Assembly (NCBI RefSeq): GCF_900172365.1
Contig: NZ_FWFJ01000012.1
Coordinates: forward strand, 29,357 to 93,356
Direction of reading: 5' to 3'
DNA: 64,000 nt
Source of the DNA: Roseovarius gaetbuli
Lineage (GTDB): Bacteria > Pseudomonadota > Alphaproteobacteria > Rhodobacterales > Rhodobacteraceae
Shown: one piece after another, positions 26,872-35,993 of the stretch
How the letters are laid out: each line of letters starts with the position of its first letter
How positions within the stretch are numbered: position 1 is the first letter of the stretch
The notes under the pieces: generated by a model
What the model saw: only the letters and a program-made list of their open reading frames with translations
The model's database searches: none
What the model was told of the DNA's origin: nothing
Translations under genes and position numbers: made by a program

Positions 26872-27329
26872 GAGGCGAGGCGGTTTTTGACCTGTGGGCC
26901 GACCGTGCCGAAATCCATCTGACCGGCGTGGCGTTCCTTGAGCTTGCCCATGATCTTGCCCATGTCGCGGATCGTGGTGGCGCCGACATCGCTGATGGCC
27001 TTGTCGATGGCGGTGGCGACTTCGTCGTCGTCAAGCTGGCGCGGCAGGAATTCCTCGATCACGGTGATCTCGCTTAGCTCGCGCTCGGCCAGGTCAAGGC
27101 GGCCGCCTTCTTCATAGGCGCGCGCGCTTTCATTGCGCTGCTTGGTCATCTTGGCCAGAATCGCCATGATTTCAGGGTCGCCCACACAGGGCGCTCCATC
27201 TACGCCACGCCCGGCGATTTCCTGATCCTTGATTGCCGCGCTGATCAGCCGCAGCGTCGCAAGGCGCGCCGCGTCCTTGTCTTTCATCGCCTGTTTAAGG
27301 GCCTGAGTGATGCGGTCCCGCAATTCCAT
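26868..27329 (-). CDS. GatB/YqeY domain protein
   Basis: 153 residues from ATG 27329 (MELRDRITQALKQAMKDKDAARLATLRLI), with GATGGAG upstream. The YqeY domain is a helical tRNA-associated tail domain also found in GatB; the free-standing protein may bind tRNA or the transamidosome, but this is not settled. IEEFLPRQLDDDEV and MGKIMGKLKERHAGQMDFG are family-typical. The shared stop TTAA with DUF2244 leaves no room for a terminator. Confidence 0.9.
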   Translation of the reverse strand: MELRDRITQALKQAMKDKDAARLATLRLISAAIKDQEIAGRGVDGAPCVGDPEIMAILAKMTKQRNESARAYEEGGRLDLAERELSEITVIEEFLPRQLDDDEVATAIDKAISDVGATTIRDMGKIMGKLKERHAGQMDFGTVGPQVKNRLAS

Positions 27330-27516
27330 TTCGCTCCATCCCGATGGTTTGTCACAAGTGCCGCAGACTATCCAAAACGCGCGGGGGTGGCAACCGCTCT
27401 GCGACGGGCGCATGGGGCTGGTATTTGCCCTCAAACTGGGCCATCTAGTGCCTTGACCCGGCCCGGACCCCCCCTTAGGTTCGCGCCAATTTGCACACAC
27501 CCGGAGAATCCCTGCC

Positions 27517-28665
27517 ATGGCCCACGCGCCCCAGACCCGCCCGACCGCCTGCCTGGCCCTTGCGGATGGGACGCTGTTTTACGGCCATGGGTTTGGCGCC
27601 ACGGGCGACACCACGGCAGAGCTGTGTTTCAACACCGCGATGACCGGCTATCAGGAGATCATGACCGACCCGTCCTATGCCGGGCAGATCGTGACCTTTA
27701 CCTTTCCTCATATCGGCAATACCGGCGTCACCCCCGAGGATGACGAAACCGCCGATCCGGTGGCCGAGGGTATGGTCGTGAAGTGGGACCCGACCCAGCC
27801 CAGCAACTGGCGCGCGCAAGAGCATCTGGCCGAGTGGCTGGCGCGGCGCGGGCGCATCGCCATTGGCGGGATCGACACGCGGCGCCTGACACGGGCGATC
27901 CGCCAGCAGGGCGCGCCGCATGCCGCCCTTTGCCATGATCCCGAGGGCAATTTCGACACCGCCGCCCTGGTTGCCAAGGCGCGGGCCTTTGCCGGGCTTG
28001 AGGGCATGGACCTTGCCAAGACCGTGACCTGTGCACAGTCTTATCGCTGGGATGAAATGCGGTGGGCCTGGCCCGAAGGGTACAAGCGTCAGACCGAGGC
28101 CCGCCACAAGGTGGTGGCGATTGATTACGGCGCCAAGCGCAACATCCTGCGCTGTCTGGCAAGTGCCGGTTGCGAGGTCACGGTCATGCCCGCGACCGCC
28201 ACCGCCGAAGAGGTTCTGGCGCATGGTCCCGACGGCGTGTTCCTGTCCAATGGCCCCGGCGATCCGGCGGCGACGGGGGCCTATGCGGTGCCGATGATCC
28301 GCGGCGTTCTTGACTCTGGCCTGCCGATTTTCGGGATTTGTCTTGGGCATCAGATGCTTGCGCTCGCACTCGGGGCGCAGACCGTCAAGATGAACCACGG
28401 CCATCATGGCGCCAACCACCCGGTTAAGGATCTTGAGACCAACAAGGTCGAGATTACCTCGATGAACCACGGCTTTGCCGTCGATAGTCAGAGCCTGCCC
28501 GCCGGGGTGCTTGAAACCCATGTGTCGCTGTTTGATGGCTCCAACTGCGGTATCCGCATGCAGGATCGTCCGGTGTTCTCGGTGCAGCATCACCCCGAAG
28601 CGAGCCCTGGACCGCAAGACAGCTTTTACCTGTTCGAGCGGTTTGCGGCGTCAATGGCTGGTTAA
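27517..28665 (+). CDS. carA: Carbamoyl-phosphate synthase small subunit
   Basis: 382 residues. It provides ammonia from glutamine to CarB for arginine and pyrimidine synthesis. Class I glutamine amidotransferase motifs: GICLGHQ with nucleophile C275, and QHHPEASPGP near the C-terminus (His, Glu). The N-terminal CPSase_sm domain (GHGFGATGDTTAELCFNTAMTGYQEI) is intact. GGAGAAT precedes the ATG. carB is not adjacent. Downstream is an AT-rich CtrA-type region. Confidence 0.97.
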   Translation: MAHAPQTRPTACLALADGTLFYGHGFGATGDTTAELCFNTAMTGYQEIMTDPSYAGQIVTFTFPHIGNTGVTPEDDETADPVAEGMVVKWDPTQPSNWRAQEHLAEWLARRGRIAIGGIDTRRLTRAIRQQGAPHAALCHDPEGNFDTAALVAKARAFAGLEGMDLAKTVTCAQSYRWDEMRWAWPEGYKRQTEARHKVVAIDYGAKRNILRCLASAGCEVTVMPATATAEEVLAHGPDGVFLSNGPGDPAATGAYAVPMIRGVLDSGLPIFGICLGHQMLALALGAQTVKMNHGHHGANHPVKDLETNKVEITSMNHGFAVDSQSLPAGVLETHVSLFDGSNCGIRMQDRPVFSVQHHPEASPGPQDSFYLFERFAASMAG

Positions 28666-28676
28666 TTACTGTTTAA
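28662..28676. promoter_or_regulatory. CtrA-type TTAA-N7-TTAA site at the carA stop
   Basis: TTAA-TTACTGT-TTAA; the first box contains the carA stop. The second box lies inside the hairpin CTGTTT-AA-AAACAG (28670-28683), which is followed by TTTATTTT and may terminate carA, so this copy could be coincidental. Confidence 0.4.
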
Positions 28677-28688
28677 AAACAGTTTATT

Positions 28689-28725
28689 TTAACCCGTTGT
28701 TAACCTGTTATTAAAGCCTCGTTAA
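28689..28725. promoter_or_regulatory. Array of four phased CtrA-type TTAA boxes
   Basis: TTAA boxes at 28689, 28700, 28711 and 28722, each separated by exactly 7 nt (CCCGTTG, CCTGTTA, AGCCTCG). TTAA-N7-TTAA is the full CtrA recognition pattern of alphaproteobacteria. The array ends 48 nt before the glycosyltransferase start. Confidence 0.8.
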
Positions 28726-28773
28726 CCTTCCGTGCGCTAGCGTTCTCCCCAGAAGACGGGGAAGGGACGAGGC

Positions 28774-30708
28774 ATGGGTATCTCAGAATTGAGGCACGTC
28801 AATGTGCAGGGCTGGGCAAGCCCGGTGCGGATGAATCCTCTCTCACGTGAGTTGGTGCGCGCCGGTAAACTTACCAAATCGGATGCGGTGCTTGCGGAAA
28901 TGGTCAGTCGGCATTGCGATACCTCGATGGAGCGCATTCTTCAGGCCGAAGGGTTGGCTGATGAAGACGACCTGTTGCGCGCCCATGCCCGGCGCTTTTC
29001 CACGCAACGCCTGTCGACGGAGGAGGTTGCCAAGGCCAGTCTGGTCGAAATCGGGCTTGATCCGCGGGTCTTGCTGAAACATGGCGCGATGGTTCTTGAG
29101 GGGCAAGGCGGCAAGCCCGTCATCGCCTCCGGTTCTCCGGACAGCCTTGAGACGCTGCGCCAGATCATGCCCAACGGGTTGCGCCGGGCGCATGCGGTCG
29201 TGGCACCGCGCCGCGCGCTGCAGGACCGGGTCGCGAACGAGCATCGTGACCACCTGCGCCTGATGGCGGAAACCCGCGTTGCCGAGAGCGAAAGCTGTCG
29301 CACATGGGGCGGCACCTTTGGTCGGTGCCTGCGGTTCACGCTGGCGATGATCGCGACCGTCGCGGCCCTTGCCATTGCCTTTCCGGTGGCGGTGTTCGGG
29401 GTGTTTGCCCTCTGGGCCTGTTTTACGCTTCTGGTCTCGGCGGGGATGAAAACGGCCGCCTTTGTCGCCCATATGGCCCATGACACCGACCGAGAGGAGG
29501 TGCCGCAAAACCCCAAGGCGCCACTGCCCAAGGTGTCGATCCTTGTGCCGCTGTTCCGTGAGACCGAAATCGCCCATGCCCTGATTGCGCGGCTGAGCCG
29601 CCTGACATACCCCAAATGCCTGTTGGATGTCATTCTGGTGCTGGAAGAAGAGGACGAGTTGACGCAACAAACGCTGGCAGAGATCGATCTTCCGCCCTGG
29701 GTGCGGCCGGTGGTCGTGCCCGATGGCAAACCCCGCACCAAACCGCGCGCGATGAACTATGCGCTGGATTTCTGCCAAGGCGATATCATCGGTATTTTCG
29801 ACGCCGAAGATGCCCCTGACCCGGATCAGATCACGGTGGTGGCCCGCAAATTCCAACAGGTGCCAAACGATGTGGCCTGCCTTCAGGGGGTGCTGGATTA
29901 CTATAACCCGCGGCAAAACTGGCTGGCGCGGTGTTTTACCATCGAATACGCCACCTGGTTTCGGGTCATGCTTCCGGGCATGGCGCGGCTTGGTCTGGCC
30001 ATTCCGCTTGGCGGAACGACGCTCTATTTCCGGCGCAACGTGCTTGAGAGTATCGGCGGCTGGGATGCCCATAACGTGACCGAGGACGCCGATCTTGGCT
30101 TTCGCCTTGCGCGTCATGGCTATCGCACGGAAATGGTAAATACGGTGACCGAAGAAGAGGCCAACTGTCGCCCCTGGCCCTGGATCAAACAGCGGTCTCG
30201 CTGGCTCAAGGGCTATATGACCACCTATATGGTCCATATGCGCCGACCAAGGCTGCTTTACCGGCAATTGGGCCCTCGGAAATTTTGGGGGTTTCAGGCG
30301 CATTTTGTCTCGGCGCTTTCGCAATTCGTGCTGGCACCGTTTCTGTGGTCGTTCTGGCTTGTGCTTCTGGGCCTGCCGCACCCGCTTGATCCGGTCCTGA
30401 GCCGCGCCACCCTTACCGCAATCGGCAGCCTGTTCCTGATGGTCGAGGCGCTTAATATCACGGTGCATCTGATAGCGGTGTCGGGGCGCAAACACAGGCA
30501 TCTCATGGCCTGGGCGCCGAGCATTCATTTCTATGCGCCATTGGGGGCGATTGCCGCCTATAAGGCGCTTTATGAACTGGTGCTAAAGCCGTTCTATTGG
30601 GACAAGACGACCCACGGCCTGTCGATCACCGCGGGCGGCAAACGCACCTCAGACGGTGGATTTGACCTCGCCGGAGTCAAGCTTGAGCCGAGTCACGAAG
30701 GCCTTTGA
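28774..30708 (+). CDS. Membrane GT2 glycosyltransferase with N-terminal GspE_N/MshEN-like domain
   Basis: 644 residues. Residues about 25-150 resemble the GspE_N/MshEN module of type II secretion ATPases (LVRAGKLTKSDAVLAEM, AEGLADEDDLLRAHARRF). Two transmembrane helices (about 188-225) precede a processive GT2 domain: FDAEDAPDPDQ (DxD-like), TEDADLGFRL and QRSRWLKG (QxxRW). C-terminal transmembrane helices follow (about 510-600). The order matches XagB-type exopolysaccharide synthases. It likely polymerises or exports a surface glycan; product unknown. It lies behind a CtrA box array. Confidence 0.85.
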   Translation: MGISELRHVNVQGWASPVRMNPLSRELVRAGKLTKSDAVLAEMVSRHCDTSMERILQAEGLADEDDLLRAHARRFSTQRLSTEEVAKASLVEIGLDPRVLLKHGAMVLEGQGGKPVIASGSPDSLETLRQIMPNGLRRAHAVVAPRRALQDRVANEHRDHLRLMAETRVAESESCRTWGGTFGRCLRFTLAMIATVAALAIAFPVAVFGVFALWACFTLLVSAGMKTAAFVAHMAHDTDREEVPQNPKAPLPKVSILVPLFRETEIAHALIARLSRLTYPKCLLDVILVLEEEDELTQQTLAEIDLPPWVRPVVVPDGKPRTKPRAMNYALDFCQGDIIGIFDAEDAPDPDQITVVARKFQQVPNDVACLQGVLDYYNPRQNWLARCFTIEYATWFRVMLPGMARLGLAIPLGGTTLYFRRNVLESIGGWDAHNVTEDADLGFRLARHGYRTEMVNTVTEEEANCRPWPWIKQRSRWLKGYMTTYMVHMRRPRLLYRQLGPRKFWGFQAHFVSALSQFVLAPFLWSFWLVLLGLPHPLDPVLSRATLTAIGSLFLMVEALNITVHLIAVSGRKHRHLMAWAPSIHFYAPLGAIAAYKALYELVLKPFYWDKTTHGLSITAGGKRTSDGGFDLAGVKLEPSHEGL

Positions 30709-31299
30709 AATATGGGCGCGCAGGGCCTCGCTTGCGGCCTCGCCGTCGCGTGCCTCGATCGCGGTGACGATCGCATCATGTTCTTTCAACGCATCCTCGT
30801 CGCGCCCCTCGGCGGCAAGCGAGGTGGTTGCCAGCAAGGCCATGGAGCGGTGCACGAGGTCCAGTTGCTGGACAAGAAAGCGGTTGTGCGATGACAGGTG
30901 GATCTGCTTGTGAAACCGCCGGTTGGCACGGGCCAGCTCTGACGGCTTGCCCAAGAGTGCGCGGTCATCCTCGACCATGTCGCGCAGAACGCGTACCTCT
31001 TCGACACTGGCGTGACGCGCCGCAAGACTGGCCGCCAGCCCCTCAAGCTCGGCGCGCACGACGTAAAGCTCTGCAAGCTGGTTATAATCCAGCGATGACA
31101 CGATAAGGCTTCGCCCGTCACGTGTCAGCATGGATTGCGTTTCCAGCCGTTGCAGCGCCTCGCGAATCGGCGTGCGCGAGACCCCAAAGCGATCGGCGAG
31201 ATCGCTTTCGACAAGCCGGTCACCGGGCTTAAAAATGCCTACGTCGATCGCCTCTAGAATAAGCGAATAGGCGTCGGTCGGCTGGGGTTTCATCGGCAT
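30649..31299 (-). CDS. GntR-family regulator (FadR/VanR subfamily with FCD domain)
   Basis: 216 residues from ATG 31299. The winged HTH is at about residues 8-70 (GDRLVESDLADRFGVSRTPIREALQRLE) and the FCD effector domain at about 80-205, with metal-binding His/Asp candidates in RANRRFHKQIHLSSHN and LKEHDAIVTAIEARD. Effectors of this subfamily are usually organic acids. Its 3' end overlaps the convergent glycosyltransferase by 60 nt. It is divergent from the HAD gene, with 105 nt between starts. The target is not obvious. Confidence 0.88.
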   Translation of the reverse strand: MPMKPQPTDAYSLILEAIDVGIFKPGDRLVESDLADRFGVSRTPIREALQRLETQSMLTRDGRSLIVSSLDYNQLAELYVVRAELEGLAASLAARHASVEEVRVLRDMVEDDRALLGKPSELARANRRFHKQIHLSSHNRFLVQQLDLVHRSMALLATTSLAAEGRDEDALKEHDAIVTAIEARDGEAASEALRAHISKAFVTRLKLDSGEVKSTV

Positions 31300-31404
31300 G
31301 TCCGTTTCGGTCTGTTGTGTGGTGTGAAACCTTACGCGCGCTTTGCCCGCAGGATCAAGCCTTGGCAGATTGCGCCCTTTGTCGCGCCACCCTATGGTGC
31401 GCCC

Positions 31405-32049
31405 ATGCCAAAGCCGCTTTTCAGCCATGTCACCACCTGGGTCTTTGATCTCGACAACACGCTTTATCCGCCCGCCGCGCGTCTGTTTGACCAGATCGAG
31501 GCGCGGATGACCCAATATGTGATGGACGCCCTGTGCGTGCCCCGCGCCGAGGCCGATCATCTGCGCCATCAGTATTGGCGCGATCATGGCACCACCCTGG
31601 CCGGGCTCATGCGGCTGCATGATATTGATCCGGGGCCTTATCTTGAACAGGTGCACGATATCTCGCTCGATCACCTTGATCCTGACGCCGATCTTGCCGC
31701 CTGCATTCGCGCGCTTCCGGGGCGCAAGATCGTCTATACCAATGGCTGCGGCCCCTACGCCGAGCGGGTGATTGACCGGCGCGGGCTAAGCGGGGTGTTT
31801 GATGCGGTTTACGGCGTCGAGCATGCCGGATTTCGCCCCAAACCCGAGGCCGAGGCCTTTGCTGCCATTTTCGCGCTTGATGGGGTCCTGCCCGAAACCG
31901 CCGCCATGTTCGAGGATGAAGAGCGCAACCTTGCCGCGCCCCATGCCATGGGGATGCGCACCGTCCATGTCGCCCCCGCCCCCCACGCGGCGGCGCATAT
32001 TCACCATCATACCGATGACCTTGGCGGCTTTCTTGCGCGTCTGATCTAG
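31405..32049 (+). CDS. HAD-family pyrimidine 5'-nucleotidase
   Basis: 214 residues from ATG 31405. HAD motif I is VFDLDNTLYP, motif II is VYTNG, and motifs III/IV are RPKPEAEAF and MFEDEERN. This DxDNTLYP subtype corresponds to SDT1/PynA-like pyrimidine 5'-nucleotidases. The C-terminal AAHIHHHTDDLGGFL is a family trait. No ribosome-binding site is evident near the ATG; the start is set by homology. Confidence 0.88.
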   Translation: MPKPLFSHVTTWVFDLDNTLYPPAARLFDQIEARMTQYVMDALCVPRAEADHLRHQYWRDHGTTLAGLMRLHDIDPGPYLEQVHDISLDHLDPDADLAACIRALPGRKIVYTNGCGPYAERVIDRRGLSGVFDAVYGVEHAGFRPKPEAEAFAAIFALDGVLPETAAMFEDEERNLAAPHAMGMRTVHVAPAPHAAAHIHHHTDDLGGFLARLI

Positions 32050-32138
32050 GCGGGCTTGCTGCGGCGAAATGCGCCTTTGCCCTGCTTGCGTTACGCCATA
32101 CCTGAGGCGGCGTAGAGCATGATGCGAAAAGGACGTAT

Positions 32139-32345
32139 ATGACCCAAACTTCAAAACCAACCGCCGGTGAAACCCCGCGTGACTCCGATGCCGCCTTGGT
32201 GGTGCCGATCCTTCTGGCCGTGGTGGTTTTTCTCGCCCTTTGGGGCACTAGCATTGCGCTTTGGGGCGTTCCGGGTCTTTATATCCCGGCGGTGATCATG
32301 GTGCCGGTGATCTGGGTTGGCTTGCTGCTGATTTCACGCGGCTAG
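32139..32345 (+). CDS. Small two-helix membrane protein, unknown function
   Basis: 68 residues with a polar N-terminus and two hydrophobic helices (about 22-41 and 48-65). AAAAGGA precedes the ATG. It lies 31 nt before the UbiH-like gene in the same direction. I do not recognise the family. Confidence 0.6.
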   Translation: MTQTSKPTAGETPRDSDAALVVPILLAVVVFLALWGTSIALWGVPGLYIPAVIMVPVIWVGLLLISRG

Positions 32346-32376
32346 GACCGGCGGCCACCAAGGAAAGGGCGCGCAG

Positions 32377-33573
32377 ATGCAGGAATTTGATATCGTCGTT
32401 TCGGGCGGGGGCGTGGCGGGGCTGACGGCTGCTGCTGTCTTTGGAAACGCCGGGTTTTCGGTGCTTTGCGTTGATCCCAGCCCGCCGATTACCGCGCGCG
32501 AAGCCCCCGGCTCTGATCTGCGCACGACCGCCTTTTTGCAGCCCGCTCAGGCGCTGTTGGAACGTGCAGGGTTGTGGGCGCGGCTTGCTCCGTTTGCCTC
32601 GGAGCTTGAGGTGATGCGGATCGTCGATGCCGGCGGCGAGACACCAGAGCCGCGCATCACCAAGGAATTCAACGCCTCCGATATCTCGGATCAGCCGTTT
32701 GGCTGGAACTTGCCAAACTGGCTTTTGCGGCGCGAGATGGTGGCGCACCTTGAGAGCCTCGCCAGTGTCACCTTCCGTCCCGGCACCGGCACGACGACGC
32801 TGTTCACCCGCGAGGCTGAGGCGCGCGTCGGCCTAAGCGATGGCACGCGCGTGCGCGCCCGCCTTGTGATCGCCGCCGACGGGCGCAATTCGCCCATTCG
32901 CGCAGCCTCGGGGATTGAGGTGAAAACAACGCGCTACGGGCAAAAGGCGTTGGCCTTTGCGGTGACGCATCCGATCCCGCACGGCAATGTGTCGACGGAA
33001 ATCCACCGCTCGGGCGGGCCGTTCACGCTGGTGCCGCTGCCCGATCACGAGGGGCGGCCGTCCTCTGCGGTGGTGTGGATGGAAGAGGGCCCCGAAGTGG
33101 CGCGCCTTGCCGCCTTGCCCGAGGCCGAATTCGAGGCCGCGATGAACACCCGGTCCTGCCTTCTTTTCGGACCTCTGACGCTGGCGTCGCGGCGCACGGC
33201 CTGGCCGATCATCAGCCAGATTGCCGAGCGCCTTTACGGCGAGCGGGTGGCGCTTGTGGCAGAGGCCGCGCATGTGGTGCCGCCGATCGGCGCGCAGGGC
33301 TTGAATATGTCACTTGGCGATATGCGGGTGCTGCTTGAGCTGGCCGAGGCGGCGCCAGAGCGTCTTGGGGATCGCGCAATGCTCGAGACCTATCACAGCC
33401 GCCGTCACATGGAAATCAAGGCGCGGGTGACGGGGATCGACCTTTTGAATCGCGCCTCGATGATGCGCGCCCGTCCCCTGCGGGACGCGCGCGCCATGGG
33501 GCTGAACGCGATCTATTCGCTGGCCCCGGTGCGCAAGACGCTGATGCAGCTTGGCCTTGGCGCGCGCGGTTAA
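32377..33573 (+). CDS. UbiH/UbiF-family FAD-dependent hydroxylase
   Basis: 398 residues. FAD-binding motifs: GGGVAG in the N-terminal Rossmann fold, IAADGRNSPIR in the middle, and GAQGLNMSLGDM (the usual GD motif). It is of the ubiquinone-ring hydroxylase type, so a role in ubiquinone biosynthesis is likely, but which position is hydroxylated is not readable. AGGAAAGG precedes the ATG. Its stop overlaps the convergent aminotransferase stop in TTAA (33570-33573). Confidence 0.9.
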   Translation: MQEFDIVVSGGGVAGLTAAAVFGNAGFSVLCVDPSPPITAREAPGSDLRTTAFLQPAQALLERAGLWARLAPFASELEVMRIVDAGGETPEPRITKEFNASDISDQPFGWNLPNWLLRREMVAHLESLASVTFRPGTGTTTLFTREAEARVGLSDGTRVRARLVIAADGRNSPIRAASGIEVKTTRYGQKALAFAVTHPIPHGNVSTEIHRSGGPFTLVPLPDHEGRPSSAVVWMEEGPEVARLAALPEAEFEAAMNTRSCLLFGPLTLASRRTAWPIISQIAERLYGERVALVAEAAHVVPPIGAQGLNMSLGDMRVLLELAEAAPERLGDRAMLETYHSRRHMEIKARVTGIDLLNRASMMRARPLRDARAMGLNAIYSLAPVRKTLMQLGLGARG

Positions 33574-34697
33574 AGCACCTTGTCCATGACGGTTTGCAAG
33601 CGCCCAAGCGCTGCAGGCACGTCATAAAGCTTGTCCAGCCCAAACAGCCCAAGCCGGAACGTTCTGAAGCCCTCGGGCTCGTTGCACTGAAGCGGCACCC
33701 CGGCGGCGATCTGCATGCCTTCGGCGGCGAATTTCTTGCCGTTCTGGATGTCGGGGTCGTCGGTATAGCTCACGACGACGCCCGGCGCGCCAAAGCCTTC
33801 GGCGGCGACCGATTTCACGCCCTTGTCGGCCAGCATCGCGCGCACCCCATTGCCAAGCTCCCATTGCGCGGCGCGCAGCTTTTCAAAGCCATACTCGCGG
33901 GTCTCAACCATGGTGTCGCGGAACGCGCGGAGCGCATCCGTGGGCATTGTGGCGTGATAGGCATGACCGCCATTTTCATAGGCCTGCATGATGACATGCC
34001 ATTTCTTGAGATCGAGCGCAAAGCTGTCCGATGTTGTCTCCGCCATCCGCTCGACCGCGCGCGCCGACATCATCACAAGCCCTGCAGACGGCGAGGCCGA
34101 CCAGCCCTTTTGCGGCGCAGAAATCAGCACATCAACCCCGGTCGCCTTCATATCGACCCAGGCACAGCCCGAGGCGATGCAATCGAGCACCAAAAGCGCG
34201 CCGACCTCATGCGCGGCACTGGCAAGCGCGGTGATATAATCCTCCGGCAGGATCAGCCCGGCCGAGGTTTCCACATGCGGCGCAAAGACCACATCGGGCT
34301 TGGCCTCGCGGATTTTCGCGGTGACCTCGTCAATCGGGGCCGGGGCAAAGGGCGCCACGGCGCCATTGCCGGTTTGGCGCGCCATGCACACGGTGGTGTC
34401 GGCGGCAAAACCACCGGCGTCGAAAATCTGGGTCCAGCGAAACGAGAACCAGCCGTTGCGCACGATCAAAGCATGCGCATCACGACCAAACTGACGCGCC
34501 ACGGCTTCCATCCCGTAAGAGCCGCCACCGGGCACAAGGGCCACCGCATCGGCGTTGTACACCTCTTTGAGCATGGATGAGATGTCGCACATAACATGCT
34601 GAAATGACGCGGACATATGGTTTAGGGAGCGATCCGTGAAGACCACGGAATATTCCAAAAGGCCATCGGGGTCGATATTGTCGAGAAGGGCGGTCAT
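33570..34697 (-). CDS. Class V aminotransferase (alanine/serine-glyoxylate type)
   Basis: 375 residues from ATG 34697, with AGGAGATAG upstream. The PLP lysine is in SAPQKGWSASPSAG; ALVPGGGSYGMEAVARQF and LDCIASGCAWVDM are family blocks. Its closest roles are alanine-glyoxylate or serine-glyoxylate aminotransferase, or a related transaminase of small 2-oxo acids. FGAPGVVVSYTDDPDIQNGKKF is a distinctive C-terminal part. Confidence 0.88.
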   Translation of the reverse strand: MTALLDNIDPDGLLEYSVVFTDRSLNHMSASFQHVMCDISSMLKEVYNADAVALVPGGGSYGMEAVARQFGRDAHALIVRNGWFSFRWTQIFDAGGFAADTTVCMARQTGNGAVAPFAPAPIDEVTAKIREAKPDVVFAPHVETSAGLILPEDYITALASAAHEVGALLVLDCIASGCAWVDMKATGVDVLISAPQKGWSASPSAGLVMMSARAVERMAETTSDSFALDLKKWHVIMQAYENGGHAYHATMPTDALRAFRDTMVETREYGFEKLRAAQWELGNGVRAMLADKGVKSVAAEGFGAPGVVVSYTDDPDIQNGKKFAAEGMQIAAGVPLQCNEPEGFRTFRLGLFGLDKLYDVPAALGRLQTVMDKVL

Positions 34698-34883
34698 CAA
34701 TCTATCTCCTGTTCGTTCGGCTAAGGGCTAACCTGCCTCCTTGGGTTGGGCAAGTCTACTCTATCCTGAGCGAGGGGTGGCCTTATTTCCGCCACATTTC
34801 CGCCTTATTCAGGGAAGGCAGATTGTAAAATTTGAATAAATTCGGGCGCAAGACCTGAATACTTGAGGCAGATAAGGGTAGAT

Positions 34884-35993
34884 ATGGCCGATACAACGCT
34901 GTTGTTGAACGGTTTCAGCATCATTGGCGACCCACAGACCAACACGAACGCCAGCAATGGCGGCGAGTTGATGATCCATGACGGCACGGCCGTGTTTGAC
35001 GGGGATGACATCATTGTCTTTCACGTCGAAGGTGCAACCGCGGATGGTGTTTTGACCGGGGATTCTGTGATTGTCGGTGTGACGGTCTATGATACGGCCT
35101 CTGATTATTTCAATGATATTTCAAAATATGAATATACAGCGCCGCCGGGAGGCGGAGCCACTATCGACGTGGGCCGCAACACAATGGGCGACCGCTATCT
35201 TGAGTTTGACGCCTCATCCCTGACCTCGACAGACCCGGATGCGCCAACCCTTGATCAACTGGCTTTGGTGTCCGGTGTTGATGTTCTGGGGGCATTGGGC
35301 GCCGCGAGCGGTCCGTATCGTGTGCCGACCAACGAAGATATCGACCTGAATGGCGATGGCGTTATTACGCCTAACGAAGCCGCAGACGGCAGTTTTTCAA
35401 ACAACCTCAATATTCTGGCCGAGAACCTTATCGTCTGTTTCGCGTCGGGCACTCTGATTGAGACGTCCACAGGGCCGCAGGCGGTCGAGACACTGCGCAG
35501 CGGTGATTTGGTGAATACGCTTGATGACGGGCCACAGCCGATCCGCTGGATCGGGGGCACGACGGTCTCGGGCCTGGGCGCCAATGCCCCGGTTCTTATC
35601 CGGCGCGGGGCGATTGGCAATCTGCGCGACCTATGGGTGTCGCAGAACCATCGCATTCTGGTCACCGGCGCCGCAGCAGAGCTTTTGTTCGGTGAGGCAC
35701 AGGTTCTGGTGGCGGCTAAACATCTGGTCAACGACCGCACCATCCGCATCGTGCCTTGCGAAACGGTCGCCTATTGGCATTTCCTGTGCGACAGCCATCA
35801 GATCGTCTTTGCCGAGGGCTCGCCGGTCGAGAGCCTCTATCCCGGCCAGCAATCGCTCAAGGCGGTGACCCCGGTTGAGCGCGATGAAATCATTGCGCTG
35901 TTTCCCGATCTGGGCGCGCAGGACTGCGATTATGACATGTCGCGCTATACCCTCAAACGGTTCGAGGCAGAGGCGCTGCGGCTGATGGCCTAA
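34884..35993 (+). CDS. Hint-domain protein with EF-hand loop
   Basis: 369 residues from ATG 34884. The first about 150 residues are a beta-rich, Asp/Gly/Thr-rich segment without a signal peptide. A canonical EF-hand loop occupies residues 154-165 (DLNGDGVITPNE). A Hint_2 (Hedgehog/intein) domain begins at C185 (CFASGTLIETSTGPQAVE) and runs to about residue 340 with WVSQNHRILVTG and WHFLCDSHQIVFAEG. Hint domains self-cleave at the Cys; there is no C-terminal intein-like Asn or RTX tail. The lack of a classical signal suggests type I or other secretion, which is inferred. It is followed by a 4-nt convergent overlap with the AsnC gene. Confidence 0.85.
   Translation: MADTTLLLNGFSIIGDPQTNTNASNGGELMIHDGTAVFDGDDIIVFHVEGATADGVLTGDSVIVGVTVYDTASDYFNDISKYEYTAPPGGGATIDVGRNTMGDRYLEFDASSLTSTDPDAPTLDQLALVSGVDVLGALGAASGPYRVPTNEDIDLNGDGVITPNEAADGSFSNNLNILAENLIVCFASGTLIETSTGPQAVETLRSGDLVNTLDDGPQPIRWIGGTTVSGLGANAPVLIRRGAIGNLRDLWVSQNHRILVTGAAAELLFGEAQVLVAAKHLVNDRTIRIVPCETVAYWHFLCDSHQIVFAEGSPVESLYPGQQSLKAVTPVERDEIIALFPDLGAQDCDYDMSRYTLKRFEAEALRLMA

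Noticed and set aside
28843..30528. 561-codon open frame antisense to the glycosyltransferase
   Set aside because: Shadow of the GT2 gene; Arg/His-rich reverse translation with no domain.
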